The notes beneath the pieces are model-generated. The model saw only the letters and a program-made list of their open reading frames with translations, searched no databases and was not told where the DNA came from. A stretch of DNA of 64,000 nucleotides, from the NCBI RefSeq assembly GCF_003367375.1, contig NZ_CP031416.1, positions 62,001 to 126,000 of the forward strand, given 5' to 3'. The position numbers were made by a program, and so were the translations under genes. The DNA is from Gallaecimonas mangrovi. Lineage in GTDB: Bacteria; Pseudomonadota; Gammaproteobacteria; Enterobacterales; Gallaecimonadaceae. Below, in pieces: positions 1-8,009 of the stretch (positions within the stretch are counted from its first letter, which is position 1; each line of letters begins with the position of its first letter).

Positions 1-34
1 GCGACAACCTGCCTAACTAACTTGGAACCCATTG

Positions 35-391
35 ATGGCTTTTACTTCTTTAGATGCCCTTAAGGCGCAACTGGCTAAGGCCCCGCAAGACATCGAATTT
101 AATGATGTGATTGCGCTTATCGACAGCGCCTTTGTGTTTACCCCTAGCGCCTTTAAAAATGGCGAGATCAGCAATGAAGCCGGGCAAAATAACGGCTCGT
201 GCAAGCTTATCGCCCTTGGCCAATACCTTGAGCTTAGCGACGCGCAAACCTTGGCGCTCTTTGGCCGCTATTACCGCGACGATGTGCTGGGCAATCCCGG
301 CGGCAGTGACCACGCCAACATTCGCAACTTTATGCGCAGCGGTCAGGCCGGGGTAGAGTTTGCCCATTTTCCCTTACTTGCCAAGGCGTAG
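35..391 (+). CDS. HopJ-family small protein
   Basis: 118 aa. The pattern AGQNxGSCKL, then a Tyr-Arg-Asp-rich stretch, GGSDHANIRNFM and a C-terminal hydrophobic tail matches the HopJ family. That family is named after a Pseudomonas type III effector but occurs in many free-living gammaproteobacteria without secretion systems; its biochemical role is unknown. I take the ATG at 35 rather than the TTG at 32; no strong ribosome binding site decides it. The 3' end overlaps the convergent oxidoreductase gene by 49 bases. No signal peptide or membrane segment. Family assignment is fairly sure, function is not known. Confidence 0.8.
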   Translation: MAFTSLDALKAQLAKAPQDIEFNDVIALIDSAFVFTPSAFKNGEISNEAGQNNGSCKLIALGQYLELSDAQTLALFGRYYRDDVLGNPGGSDHANIRNFMRSGQAGVEFAHFPLLAKA

Positions 392-876
392 TCGGCTTTA
401 AAAGGGTGCGCGGCTGCCACCTTGGCCAGCGCTGCCTGATCAAGGCCTTGCTGGGTGTCGAGGTAGCTCATGCCTTGGTAGTGCATGCCAAGGTAGGCAA
501 AGGTCAGCCGAAACGGCTCTTCAAAACAGGCCGGTGCTTGAGCGGCGCCGCCGGTTGCAATAACACCCGCCGCCTTGCCCCTTAACTGGCGGCCCAGGGC
601 TTTGTGGTGGTCAAGCAAATCGGTAATACGGTCTAAAAACACCTTCATCTGCCCGCTCATGCTGTACCAATACAGCGGGCTGGCCAGCAAAATGCGGTCG
701 TACCTCAGTAGTCTTTCCATCAGTGGCAAAAAGTCATCACCAACACCGTCGCTGCGGTAGTCATAGTGGCGAATATGGTAGTCATTTAAATTCAATGTCT
801 TAAAGCCAATTGCTTCACAAAGCGCGGCGGTGTAGCCGTTACCGCGGGCACTGCCAAGCAGGGTAATGGTGTTCAT
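343..876 (-). CDS. Flavodoxin-fold NAD(P)H-dependent oxidoreductase
   Basis: 177 aa cytoplasmic protein of the NADPH-dependent FMN reductase / flavodoxin-like superfamily. The N-terminal beta strand and phosphate-binding loop (LLGSARGNGYTA, residues 5-16) bind the FMN phosphate. ASPLYWYSMSG around residue 90 is the usual second flavin loop of the multimeric reductases. Such enzymes reduce flavins, quinones or azo/nitro compounds with NAD(P)H. Start ATG at 876 is preceded by GAGGA at a suitable distance. Convergent with, and overlapping by 49 bases, the HopJ-like gene. Substrate cannot be told from sequence. Confidence 0.85.
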   Translation of the reverse strand: MNTITLLGSARGNGYTAALCEAIGFKTLNLNDYHIRHYDYRSDGVGDDFLPLMERLLRYDRILLASPLYWYSMSGQMKVFLDRITDLLDHHKALGRQLRGKAAGVIATGGAAQAPACFEEPFRLTFAYLGMHYQGMSYLDTQQGLDQAALAKVAAAHPFKADYALASKGKWANSTPA

Positions 877-972
877 GGCGTCTTCCTCGTAGCCCCTTGG
901 GGCGGTGGATTGATGGCAACTGGCCAGCTATAGCCGCAAACCATGTTGATAGAGCCTTTCCATGGCTACTCC

Positions 973-1425
973 TTATGCGCGGTAACTGTGCCGCTGGGCC
1001 GGGTCATCCGACAGGTATTGAATAACCTCGAGCATCAACCCCTCGGAAACTTTGATATAGGCGCGTTTGCGGGCGGGATGAGCCGGGCTTTCCTTGGTTA
1101 CAAGTTTCAGCCTTGCGGCGCTTTTTAGGCATTGTGCCAAGTCCGTTACCACCAGCCCCAAATGGTTAAAGTAAGGCTGTGGGTTTGGGATAAAGGCATC
1201 GCCGTCGGCCGGTGCTTGCAGCGCGATATAACTGTTGTCATCCCCCACATGGGCCCAGTCGAGGGTAAACGCCTTATCGCTAAAGGTGGGGATGATGCGT
1301 TCTTGTCGCCGGCAACGCAGCTGCCAGCTGGGGAATAATGCCAGTAGCGTTGTGATGGCGGCATCAAGGTCGGGCACGGTGATGTTTTGGTGCTCTACAT
1401 AGGTCGTTGACATGAGTAAATCCAT
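973..1425 (-). CDS. VOC (glyoxalase/bleomycin-resistance) family protein
   Basis: 150 aa. Two beta-alpha-beta-beta-beta modules typical of the vicinal oxygen chelate fold can be seen: the first begins HQNITVPDLDAAI (about residues 13-25), the second begins NHLGLVVTDLAQC after the midpoint. Candidate metal ligands are the early His of each module and a C-terminal Glu (LMLEVIQYL). Family members include glyoxalases, dioxygenases and drug-binding proteins; the substrate here is unknown. A second in-frame ATG at 1413 gives a 146-aa form; neither start has a clear Shine-Dalgarno. Its upstream region carries an imperfect direct repeat (see separate entry). Confidence 0.8.
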   Translation of the reverse strand: MDLLMSTTYVEHQNITVPDLDAAITTLLALFPSWQLRCRRQERIIPTFSDKAFTLDWAHVGDDNSYIALQAPADGDAFIPNPQPYFNHLGLVVTDLAQCLKSAARLKLVTKESPAHPARKRAYIKVSEGLMLEVIQYLSDDPAQRHSYRA

Positions 1426-1426
1426 T

Positions 1427-1494
1427 TATAAAGTGTTTTATTTATTTAATCTGGTCTCCCTTGCTGACTTTGTAAAGTATTTTGTTTATTTAAT
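1427..1494. repeat. Imperfect 24-base direct repeat pair
   Basis: Two copies, 1427-1450 and 1471-1494, spaced 44 bases start to start (about four helical turns). Both contain AAAGT, a T run and end in TTTATTTAAT; they differ at three positions by my reading. They sit directly upstream of the VOC gene (minus) and about 65 bases upstream of rsmJ (plus). They may be tandem operator or duplicated promoter elements; no matching known motif is recognised. Confidence 0.55.
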
Positions 1495-1558
1495 GGTTGG
1501 TGACATTGCTCAGAACCGTAGTGAACAGTAGACTTGCCGGGCCCAACAGGAGATCGCC

Positions 1559-2293
1559 ATGGCCGTACCACTGATTTGTGAAAGCCCCGAACGCCAGGCG
1601 CATGCCAAGCTGCTGCGTCAACGTTATGGCTTTACCGAGGTGCTGGCCGATAGCCCCTGTTTACTGGTGCTAACCGACAGTCGCCTGGAGCTTCGAAAAA
1701 CAGACGAGCCCAAGCTTGGCGCGGTATTTGTGGATTTTGTTGAAGGCGCCACGGCCCATCGCCGCAAATTTGGGGGCGGCCGTGGCCAAGCGATAGCTAA
1801 AGCGGTTGGCCTTAAAAAGGGCGCTAATCCTTCGGTTATTGACGGCACCGCCGGCCTTGGCCGCGACGCCTTTGTGCTGGCAACCTTGGGGTGTCAGGTC
1901 ACGCTGGTTGAGCGCCATCCGGCGGTTGCCGCTTTACTGGAAGACGGCTTAGCCCGGGCCCAAGGCTCGGAAGTGGCCGACATAGTGGCGCGTATGACGC
2001 TACGTTTTGGGCCAGCGCTTGCACTGCTGCCCACCCTGGCAGCCGATGTGGTTTATTTAGACCCCATGTATCCGCACCGGGAAAAGTCCGCCCTTGTGAA
2101 AAAGGAAATGCGGGTTTTTCAAACCTTGGTGGGGCCTGACCTTGATGCTGACGCCCTGCTGGCCGCGGCCAAGCAAGCGGCCCGGTTAAAAGTGGTGGTA
2201 AAAAGGCCCGATTACGCCGAGCCAATGGCGGGTGTTAAGCCGGCCTCAGCCGTTGCGACCAAGAAAAACCGCTTCGATATTTACCCAAGCTGA
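1559..2293 (+). CDS. rsmJ: 16S rRNA m2G1516 methyltransferase RsmJ
   Basis: 244 aa, close to the 250 aa of E. coli RsmJ (YhiQ). It methylates the exocyclic amine of G1516 in helix 45 of 16S rRNA with S-adenosylmethionine. Seen in the sequence: family N-terminus with [22 protein letters not shown] motif [12 protein letters not shown] (about residues 96-106), acidic motif [14 protein letters not shown], catalytic-type motif [11 protein letters not shown], and the conserved C-terminal [16 protein letters not shown]. Start ATG at 1559 preceded by AGGAGA. Stand-alone housekeeping gene. Confidence 0.96.
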   Translation: MAVPLICESPERQAHAKLLRQRYGFTEVLADSPCLLVLTDSRLELRKTDEPKLGAVFVDFVEGATAHRRKFGGGRGQAIAKAVGLKKGANPSVIDGTAGLGRDAFVLATLGCQVTLVERHPAVAALLEDGLARAQGSEVADIVARMTLRFGPALALLPTLAADVVYLDPMYPHREKSALVKKEMRVFQTLVGPDLDADALLAAAKQAARLKVVVKRPDYAEPMAGVKPASAVATKKNRFDIYPS

Positions 2294-2378
2294 AAACGGG
2301 CCTTGCACGGCCGCTTTGGCAGTGGCGACCAAGGCAAGGCTGGGGTAGGCTTTGGGCAGTCTTTTCAAGGAGCGCGAT

Positions 2379-2852
2379 ATGATCCAGGTTGGCGATAAGA
2401 TCCCCCAAGCCAGTGTGCAGCAAATGATCGACGGCAAGCCTGCCGAAGTGCACACCCAAGACTTTTTTAAAGGGAAGAAAGTGGTGCTCTTTTCGGTGCC
2501 CGGCGCTTTTACCCCAACATGCAGTTCTGCCCACTTACCAGGCTTTGTGGTGCTGGCGGACAAAATCAAAGAAAAAGGCGTGGATGCCATCGTCTGTATG
2601 GCGGTGAACGACGCCTTTGTCATGGATGCCTGGGGCAAGGTACATAACGCCAGCGAACTGTTAATGTGGGGCGACGGCGATGCCAGCTTTGCCAAGGCTC
2701 TGGGTCTGGACGTTGACACCGGCGCCTTTGGTGGCACCCGTTCTCGCCGCTTTGCCATGATTGTTGACGATGGCAAAGTCACCTTGCTGAATGTTGAACC
2801 CCCGAAAACCTTCGAAAGCTCAAAAGCGGAAACTATCCTGGCTGCACTGTAA
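2379..2852 (+). CDS. Peroxiredoxin, Prx5 type
   Basis: 157 aa thiol peroxidase of the Prx5 subfamily, which reduces hydrogen and alkyl hydroperoxides. The active site PGAFTPTC is present with the peroxidatic Cys at residue 48 and the Pro and Thr of the PxxxTxxC motif; the later Arg of the active site lies in GGTRSRRFAM. Another Cys (about residue 73) is at the position often used for disulfide or glutaredoxin recycling. No fused glutaredoxin domain, unlike the Haemophilus homologue. Start ATG 2379 with AAGGAG eight bases upstream is preferred over an upstream in-frame codon at 2352. Its stop overlaps the start of the MscS gene by one base (TAATG), so the two are translationally coupled. Confidence 0.93.
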   Translation: MIQVGDKIPQASVQQMIDGKPAEVHTQDFFKGKKVVLFSVPGAFTPTCSSAHLPGFVVLADKIKEKGVDAIVCMAVNDAFVMDAWGKVHNASELLMWGDGDASFAKALGLDVDTGAFGGTRSRRFAMIVDDGKVTLLNVEPPKTFESSKAETILAAL

Positions 2853-3979
2853 TGGAACAACTGAAATCCTGGTGGCGCCAAAGTTATAGCGCCATGACCG
2901 ACTGGCTGGGTGAAGGCTGGTTGGTTGATGTGTTAGTGATTGTATTGGTCACCTTGTTGGTGACCTTGCTCTGGCGCGTTGTTGCTAAGCGGCTGTTTAC
3001 CCTGATTAGCCGTTCCTCTTCGAAATGGGACGACATGTTCTGGGACAGCCTAAACGGCCCGGTAAATTGGCTGATTTTGCTGGTTGGGGTGTCGATGGTG
3101 GCGCAAACCGTCGCCGGGCGTATTGACTCTGAATTGGCCAACTATTTGCCGGTGCTGCGCAAAGTGCTGTTTGAATGCTTAACCGCATGGTGCCTGTGGC
3201 GCCTTACCAACGGCGGTGAGCAAGAGTTTATTCGCCGTGGCCGTGATATCACCACAGTGCAAGCGGTAAGCAAGCTGCTCAAAGCCACCATTATTGTGAT
3301 TTTCCTGCTGACCATATTTCAAAGCGTCGGCGTGAATATCTCCGGTATTTTGGCGTTAGGCGGGGTTGGCGGCTTGGTCATTGGTATGGCCGCCAAGGAT
3401 CTGCTGGCAAACTTCTTTGGCTCTTTGGTGGTGTACTTCGATAAACCCTTTAAGGTTGGCGACTGGATCCGCAGCCCCGACCGGCAAATTGAAGGCACCG
3501 TCGAGCATATTGGCTTTCGGGTGACGCAAATTCGCACCTTTGATCAGCGGCCGCTTTACGTACCCAACTCGGTGTTTACACAAATTTCTGTGGAAAACCC
3601 GTCGCGGATGCTCAATCGCCGTATCAACGAAACCATCGGTATTCGCTACGAAGATGCCGCGAAAATGGGCGAAGTGGTCAATAAAGTAAAAGCCATGCTG
3701 CAAAACCATGAGGCCATTGACCAAAGTAAAACACTGATGGTCAACTTCAATGCCTTTGGCCCCTCTAGCCTGGATTTCTTTATTTATACCTTCACCAAAA
3801 CCACGGTGTGGGCCGAGTACCATGAAGTGAAGCAGGATGTGATGCTAAAAATCATCAACATCATTCACGACTTAGGCGCCGACTGCGCCTTCCCGACGCA
3901 AACGCTGCATATCGAGTCGCTGCCGGAAGGTTTTGGCCGCCAAGACGATGCGCCGAAGCCGGCGCCGTCAGAGCACTAA
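2852..3979 (+). CDS. MscS-family mechanosensitive channel
   Basis: 375 aa inner-membrane channel that opens on hypo-osmotic stress. Hydrophobic segments lie near residues 24-45, 70-90, 100-115, 145-162 and the pore helix region 165-190, where the glycine/alanine-rich GGVGGLVIGMAAKDLLANFFGS is the family pore motif. The beta domain follows with DKPFKVGDWI and the conserved PNS (residues near 232). Longer N-terminus than E. coli MscS, so closer to the YbdG/YnaI group. Start overlaps the peroxiredoxin stop. Followed by a terminator at 3983. Confidence 0.93.
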   Translation: MEQLKSWWRQSYSAMTDWLGEGWLVDVLVIVLVTLLVTLLWRVVAKRLFTLISRSSSKWDDMFWDSLNGPVNWLILLVGVSMVAQTVAGRIDSELANYLPVLRKVLFECLTAWCLWRLTNGGEQEFIRRGRDITTVQAVSKLLKATIIVIFLLTIFQSVGVNISGILALGGVGGLVIGMAAKDLLANFFGSLVVYFDKPFKVGDWIRSPDRQIEGTVEHIGFRVTQIRTFDQRPLYVPNSVFTQISVENPSRMLNRRINETIGIRYEDAAKMGEVVNKVKAMLQNHEAIDQSKTLMVNFNAFGPSSLDFFIYTFTKTTVWAEYHEVKQDVMLKIINIIHDLGADCAFPTQTLHIESLPEGFGRQDDAPKPAPSEH

Positions 3980-3982
3980 CGA

Positions 3983-4008
3983 AAACCGGCCTGGTGCCGG
4001 TTTTTTGT
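3983..4008 (+). terminator. Rho-independent terminator after MscS gene
   Basis: AAACCGGC and GCCGGTTT arms (3983-3990, 3996-4003) followed by a T run to 4006. Ends the peroxiredoxin-channel transcript. Confidence 0.85.
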
Positions 4009-4106
4009 TGCAAAAAATAGAATGTAATAGCGCCTATTTTGCGATTGTAGGCCAGTCTTTAGGTCGCTAACGTAAAAACACACCCCAACATAATGAGACT
4101 AACGCC

Positions 4107-4634
4107 ATGAAAGTTATCGCCTTTGGTGCCAGTACCAGCTCTACCTCCATCAATAAAGCTCTGGCAACTTATGCCGCCGGCCTGGTGCCTGGCGCCGACG
4201 TTAAGGTGCTGGACATTCGCGACTACGATGTGCCGATGTTCAGCCAGGATCTGGAACAAGAGATTGGCCAAGCCGAAGGCGCTAAACAGTTTCTGGCCGA
4301 CTTAGCCACCGCCGATGCCTTTGTGATTTCCTACGCCGAGCACAATGGTCATTATCCGGCGGCCTATAAAAACCTCTTTGACTGGGCCAGCCGCATTGAC
4401 CGCAATATGTTCAATGAAAAGCCGGCTCTTTACCTGGCCACGTCGCCGGGCCCCGGTGGCGCCAGCTCAGTACTGGCAGCAGCGCAAGCCTCGGCGCCGT
4501 TTTTCGGTGGTAACGTCAAAGCGGCACTGTCGGTACCGTCCTTCTTTGATAACTTCGATGTTGAAGCCGGTAAAGTCACTAACCCCGACATTGACGCCGA
4601 GCTTAAAGCTGCCGTGGCTAAATTAACGGCCTAA
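4107..4634 (+). CDS. NADPH-dependent FMN reductase family protein
   Basis: 175 aa flavodoxin-fold oxidoreductase, cytoplasmic. FMN phosphate loop FGASTSSTSINKAL (residues 6-19), second loop SYAEHNGHYPAAYKNLFDW (about 75-93), and the third TSPGPGGASSVL near residue 112. These fit the azoreductase/quinone reductase-like family (YieF/ArsH relatives). Single gene between terminators at 3983 and 4658. Electron acceptor unknown. Confidence 0.88.
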   Translation: MKVIAFGASTSSTSINKALATYAAGLVPGADVKVLDIRDYDVPMFSQDLEQEIGQAEGAKQFLADLATADAFVISYAEHNGHYPAAYKNLFDWASRIDRNMFNEKPALYLATSPGPGGASSVLAAAQASAPFFGGNVKAALSVPSFFDNFDVEAGKVTNPDIDAELKAAVAKLTA

Positions 4635-4657
4635 GCTCAGGCTTTATAGAATGCAGG

Positions 4658-4681
4658 CCACCTCCCTTGAGGTGGTTTTTT
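4658..4681 (+). terminator. Rho-independent terminator
   Basis: CCACCTC/GAGGTGG stem (4658-4664, 4669-4675) and seven T residues, 24 bases after the reductase stop. Confidence 0.85.
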
Positions 4682-4744
4682 ATTGGCCTGCCTTGTGTAG
4701 ACTAGCGGCCCGGCAATTGAGTGATACAAGGTATGGGGAACAGC

Positions 4745-5932
4745 ATGACGCAGTTTGACGTTGTGATCATTGGCGCTGGCGCCGCTGGCCTGATGTGCGC
4801 CGCCCAAGCGGGCTATCGCGGCCGCTCGGTGTTGGTGCTGGACCATGCCAAACAGGCCGCAAAGAAAATTCTGATTAGTGGTGGTGGCCGCTGCAACTTC
4901 ACCAACCTCAATGCCAGCCCGGCCAATTACCTTTGCCACAATCCGCATTTTGTAAAATCTGCCCTAGCGCGGTTTAGCCAGCACGACTTTATTGAGCTGG
5001 TGGAACGCCATGGCGTTGCCTACCACGAGAAAACCCTAGGCCAGCTGTTTTGTGATGACTCCGCCAAAGACATTGTGCAGCTCCTTTTGACCGAATGTGA
5101 CTGGGCCGATGTTAAGGTGCAGCTGCGCACCGAGGTCACCGATATCAGCAAAACGGCCGAAGGTTTTCGCCTCAGTGCCAATGGCGAGGCTATTGGCTGC
5201 CAAAGTTTGGTGGTTGCCTGTGGCGGCCTATCAATGCCCAAGCTTTGTGCCACGCCCTTGGGCTATCAAATTGCCGAGCAGTTTGGCCATACTATCCTGC
5301 CGACTCGGGCGGGCCTGGTGCCCTTTACCCTTGATAAACCCGACCTTGCGCAATATGCCGAACTGGCTGGCGTATCGCTGAGCGTTACTGCTGAAAGCGC
5401 CGATGGCACCCGCTTTAAAGAGGCGCTGCTTTTTACCCACCGCGGTCTTTCCGGCCCGGCGATCTTACAAATCTCCAGCTTCTGGCAACCCGGTGAAGAT
5501 GTCACCCTTAACCTGCTGGCGGATACCGACTTGCCGGCTACCTTGCGCCAATGGGCCGAAAAGCAGCCCAATCAAACGCTGAAAACCGCCTTGGCCCGCT
5601 TGCTACCGAAACGGTTAGTGGAGGTGCTGGGTCAACAAGGCAAGATTGACGGCGACTTGCCGTTAAGGGCCCTTGATGCCGGGCGTATGCAAAAGTTGCT
5701 GGCAAGCCTTAGCCAGTACCCGGTGCACCCCAATGGCACCGAAGGCTACCGCACCGCCGAAGTGACCTTGGGCGGGGTTGATACCGATGAGTTGTCGTCC
5801 AAAACCATGGAAAGTAAAAAGGTGCCGGGGCTGTATTTTATTGGCGAAGTGATGGATGTCACCGGCTGGCTGGGTGGCTACAACTTCCAGTGGGCCTGGA
5901 GTTGCGGCTGGGCTGCCGGCCAGGCTGTCTAA
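4745..5932 (+). CDS. YhiN/HI0933-family flavoprotein (BaiN-like oxidoreductase)
   Basis: 395 aa FAD-binding protein. The N-terminal Rossmann motif VVIIGAGAAGLMCA is at residues 6-19, with the acidic end of the second strand (VLDHAKQAAKKILISGGGRCNFTN) and the family-specific GGGRCNFTN. A second nucleotide motif ACGGLSMP sits near residue 163, and the C-terminal FAD motif GLYFIGEVMDVTGWLGGYNFQWAWSSG-like region ends the protein. The family is widespread in bacteria; its physiological substrate is unsettled. In-frame GTG 4721 and ATG 4733 are possible starts; ATG 4745 has GGGGA about eight bases upstream and starts right before the Rossmann fold. Confidence 0.92.
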   Translation: MTQFDVVIIGAGAAGLMCAAQAGYRGRSVLVLDHAKQAAKKILISGGGRCNFTNLNASPANYLCHNPHFVKSALARFSQHDFIELVERHGVAYHEKTLGQLFCDDSAKDIVQLLLTECDWADVKVQLRTEVTDISKTAEGFRLSANGEAIGCQSLVVACGGLSMPKLCATPLGYQIAEQFGHTILPTRAGLVPFTLDKPDLAQYAELAGVSLSVTAESADGTRFKEALLFTHRGLSGPAILQISSFWQPGEDVTLNLLADTDLPATLRQWAEKQPNQTLKTALARLLPKRLVEVLGQQGKIDGDLPLRALDAGRMQKLLASLSQYPVHPNGTEGYRTAEVTLGGVDTDELSSKTMESKKVPGLYFIGEVMDVTGWLGGYNFQWAWSCGWAAGQAV

Positions 5933-6000
5933 TTTAACTTTCGCTGTTTTATCACTTTAGGTTTGGCTTTTTTCATTATATTTGGCGGCCGGAGGTTGCC

Positions 6001-6333
6001 ATGAAACTGCGTTATTTAATTGCCTTGGCCACATTGGCGCTGGCAGGCTGTTCGGCCAGTAAACCCTGGATAGTTGATCTGGGTGGGGTGTGTGACGTTG
6101 GCTATAAATACGCTATTACAGCCGCTGACTTTAGCCAGCTGCGGCCACAACTGGTGCGTGACTCGGGCTGTATTATCGAAACCGACCTGACCGCCACGGG
6201 TAATGTGAAGCCCCATGCTATCAAGGGTTACATGACCATTCGCCAAGCCCTAAAAGAAGCGATTAGCGGCACCGACCTAGAAGTGGTCAAAGAAACCAAA
6301 GACGTGATTCATGTTGAGAAAAAGCCTGCTTAA
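6001..6333 (+). CDS. Small STN-domain-like lipoprotein
   Basis: 110 aa. Signal peptide with lipobox LALAGC, lipidated Cys at residue 16; Ser at +2 predicts outer-membrane sorting. The mature part has a cysteine pair (CDVGYKY, SGCIIE) and a C-terminal KGYMTIRQALKEAISGTDLEV..DVIHVEKK that resembles the Secretin/TonB short N-terminal (STN) fold, usually found at the front of secretins and FecA-like receptors, here alone. Strong GGAGG precedes the ATG. The stop codon sits in the loop of its own terminator. No partner gene is adjacent, so the function is open. Confidence 0.75.
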   Translation: MKLRYLIALATLALAGCSASKPWIVDLGGVCDVGYKYAITAADFSQLRPQLVRDSGCIIETDLTATGNVKPHAIKGYMTIRQALKEAISGTDLEVVKETKDVIHVEKKPA

Positions 6334-6345
6334 GCAGGCTTTTTT
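6322..6345 (+). terminator. Terminator containing the lipoprotein stop codon
   Basis: AAGCCTGCT/AGCAGGCTT perfect palindrome (6322-6341) with T run to 6345; the TAA stop (6331-6333) is at the centre. The reverse direction can also serve the convergent XapX gene, whose stop lies at 6344-6346. Confidence 0.85.
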
Positions 6346-6511
6346 AATGGCTGAAATAGTGGCGTATCAGGTTAACCAGCACCGCCCCTAAAAACACTCC
6401 CCCGGCACCAACAATACCGGTAAGCGTTGGTGGCGCTGGTATTGGTAACCGCAACCAGCTGAAAAAGGCGCCAACCGACAACCCCGCCACCAGTGCTAAT
6501 AGTATTTGCAT
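6344..6511 (-). CDS. XapX-domain small membrane protein
   Basis: 55 aa, below the usual ORF cut-off. Reading the minus strand from ATG 6511 gives MQILLALVAGLSVGAFFSW, then RLPIPAPPTLTGIVGAGGV and a second hydrophobic segment. Two membrane helices with the internal PIPAPPxLxGIxGxxG motif are diagnostic of the XapX domain family (DUF1427), function unknown. It starts one base after the stop of the flavin reductase gene and is surely cotranscribed with it. XapX proteins are often encoded beside NAD(P)H-dependent reductases or hydrolases, as here. Confidence 0.85.
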   Translation of the reverse strand: MQILLALVAGLSVGAFFSWLRLPIPAPPTLTGIVGAGGVFLGAVLVNLIRHYFSH

Positions 6512-6512
6512 C

Positions 6513-7052
6513 TTAAAGACTGGCCAGAAAGGCTTTTAGCTGGACGTCGATAAAGGTCAGGGTGGCGTCGTCTGTTAAGTAACCGTCTTCGATTTTTTTA
6601 TGCACAAAGGGGATAGCCATCTCTGGCATTGGTTTGAGCACACAAAGCATCGACGACAAGGTTTCGCGCATCTGGTACTGGGCGCGAACGCCGCCAAGAG
6701 CACCTTCTGATTGGGTCACAAAAAATACCGGCTTTCCCTGCATGGGGCTGGCTTTAAAGGGACGCGACAACCAGTCGAGGCTGTTTTTTAACACCCCGGG
6801 TATGCCGTGGTTATATTCGGGTACAGCAAAGAGAACGGCGTCGGCTTGGGCGGCTAATTGCCTTGCCTGTTGCACACTCACCGGCAGCTCGCCGTTTTCA
6901 AGGTCGACGTCGTAATGGGGCAGGCTGCCAATATCGAGGTGAGTGACCTCACTACCCTGGGGCAACATCGCAATCATACTGGCCATCACGGCGTGGGAAT
7001 TGGCACTGCTGCGCAGGCTGCCAGCAACACATAGAACATTTAACGTTTTCAT
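6513..7052 (-). CDS. NAD(P)H-dependent FMN reductase (ChrR/YieF type)
   Basis: 179 aa. N-terminal FMN loop CVAGSLRSSANSHAV (residues 8-22), the family signature VPEYNHGIPGVLKNSLDWLSRP around residue 77-98, and TQSEGALGGVRAQYQMRETLS near 112. This is the chromate/quinone reductase group of flavodoxin-like reductases, usually tetrameric and cytoplasmic. ATG 7052 is chosen because GAGG lies five bases upstream; ATG 7055 and GTG 7058 also exist. Forms an operon with xapX and is divergent from an AraC regulator, which probably controls it. Confidence 0.88.
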   Translation of the reverse strand: MKTLNVLCVAGSLRSSANSHAVMASMIAMLPQGSEVTHLDIGSLPHYDVDLENGELPVSVQQARQLAAQADAVLFAVPEYNHGIPGVLKNSLDWLSRPFKASPMQGKPVFFVTQSEGALGGVRAQYQMRETLSSMLCVLKPMPEMAIPFVHKKIEDGYLTDDATLTFIDVQLKAFLASL

Positions 7053-7148
7053 CATCACCTCAATAAAGCGTTACGTCAGTTACTGTATTTTCGCTATAAA
7101 CTGAAGTAATACTGTCGAATATCTGCCAACTGGCATCGGGATCCCGCC

Positions 7149-7886
7149 ATGTCGAGCTTTGAAAGCAAACGCCTGTCTCACCAACAGGGCAACGAGGTTA
7201 GTCTGCATCAACATGCACAGGGGCAATTGACCTTGGTGATGGGCGGGACCGCGAACATCTACAATAGTGATGGCTGGTGGCTGGCCACGCCTGGCTCTGG
7301 TGTCTGGGTGCCGCCGGGGGTACGCCACTGTGCCAGTTATCGCGAGCAGGCCGTTATCATCAATTTGCTGTTGGAGGTACCGGCAGGTATCGATACGCCG
7401 CCGCAATGTTGTCTGGTGATGGTGTCATCGCTGTTAAAAGCGTTGGCGACGGAGGCCACACAATTACCCGCCAGTGATCCGCAGATGCCGCTGATTGCCC
7501 AGTTGGTTTTGCATCAGCTAGGCCTGCATGCAGTGCACTCCGAGCTTTATGTGCCGGAAGGCGAAGACAAAAGGTTAAGAGCGGTAACCGGCTTTTTAAA
7601 AGCCAACCCCGGCTGTAGCGACGACTTGCCGGCTCTTGCCACCAGAGCCTATACCAGCCCAAGAACCCTCACCCGTTTATTTGAAAAACAAACCGGCATG
7701 ACCTTTAGCCGTTGGCGGGAAAGACTGCGGGTCGTGGTCGCCATAGACCGGTTGCTGGCGGGCCAGCCCATTACCACCACCGCTCTTGATTTGGGCTATC
7801 AAAGCGCCAGTGCCTTCACCGCGGTATTCACCAAAGTGATGGGTATGCCGCCCCGTCGTTATCTTGCTGAAATAAGGAAAAAATAA
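7149..7886 (+). CDS. AraC-family transcriptional regulator (cupin sensor)
   Basis: 245 aa. The N-terminal half is a cupin-like sensor (LHQHAQGQLTLVMGG, then PGSGVWVPPGVRH, typical of the NimR/AraC_binding group). The C-terminal half has the two AraC helix-turn-helix units: DLPALATRAYTSPRTLTRLF around residue 160-180 and TTALDLGYQSASAFTAVFTK near 210-230, ending GMPPRRYL. Start ATG 7149. Divergent from the reductase-XapX pair with about 95 bases between, so probably their regulator in response to a small toxic or quinone-like molecule; that is inference. Confidence 0.9.
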   Translation: MSSFESKRLSHQQGNEVSLHQHAQGQLTLVMGGTANIYNSDGWWLATPGSGVWVPPGVRHCASYREQAVIINLLLEVPAGIDTPPQCCLVMVSSLLKALATEATQLPASDPQMPLIAQLVLHQLGLHAVHSELYVPEGEDKRLRAVTGFLKANPGCSDDLPALATRAYTSPRTLTRLFEKQTGMTFSRWRERLRVVVAIDRLLAGQPITTTALDLGYQSASAFTAVFTKVMGMPPRRYLAEIRKK

Positions 7887-8009
7887 TGCTTTCCTGCGTT
7901 ATCGAGTGATAAACGTATCAAAATAGGCATTTGTTCTTTCAAGCTATAGAAAAGTACTAGTTTGTTGGGTACATTATCGCCAATTTTTTGACGCCTTGAG
8001 GTTATGGGG

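Noticed and set aside
32-391. Type III secretion effector
   Set aside because: The HopJ family name is historic; no secretion genes or signals are nearby.
928-963. Minus-strand 11-codon ORF (MERLYQHGLRL) with AAGGAG upstream, after the VOC gene
   Set aside because: Strong ribosome binding site, but too short to judge and no family; may be chance.
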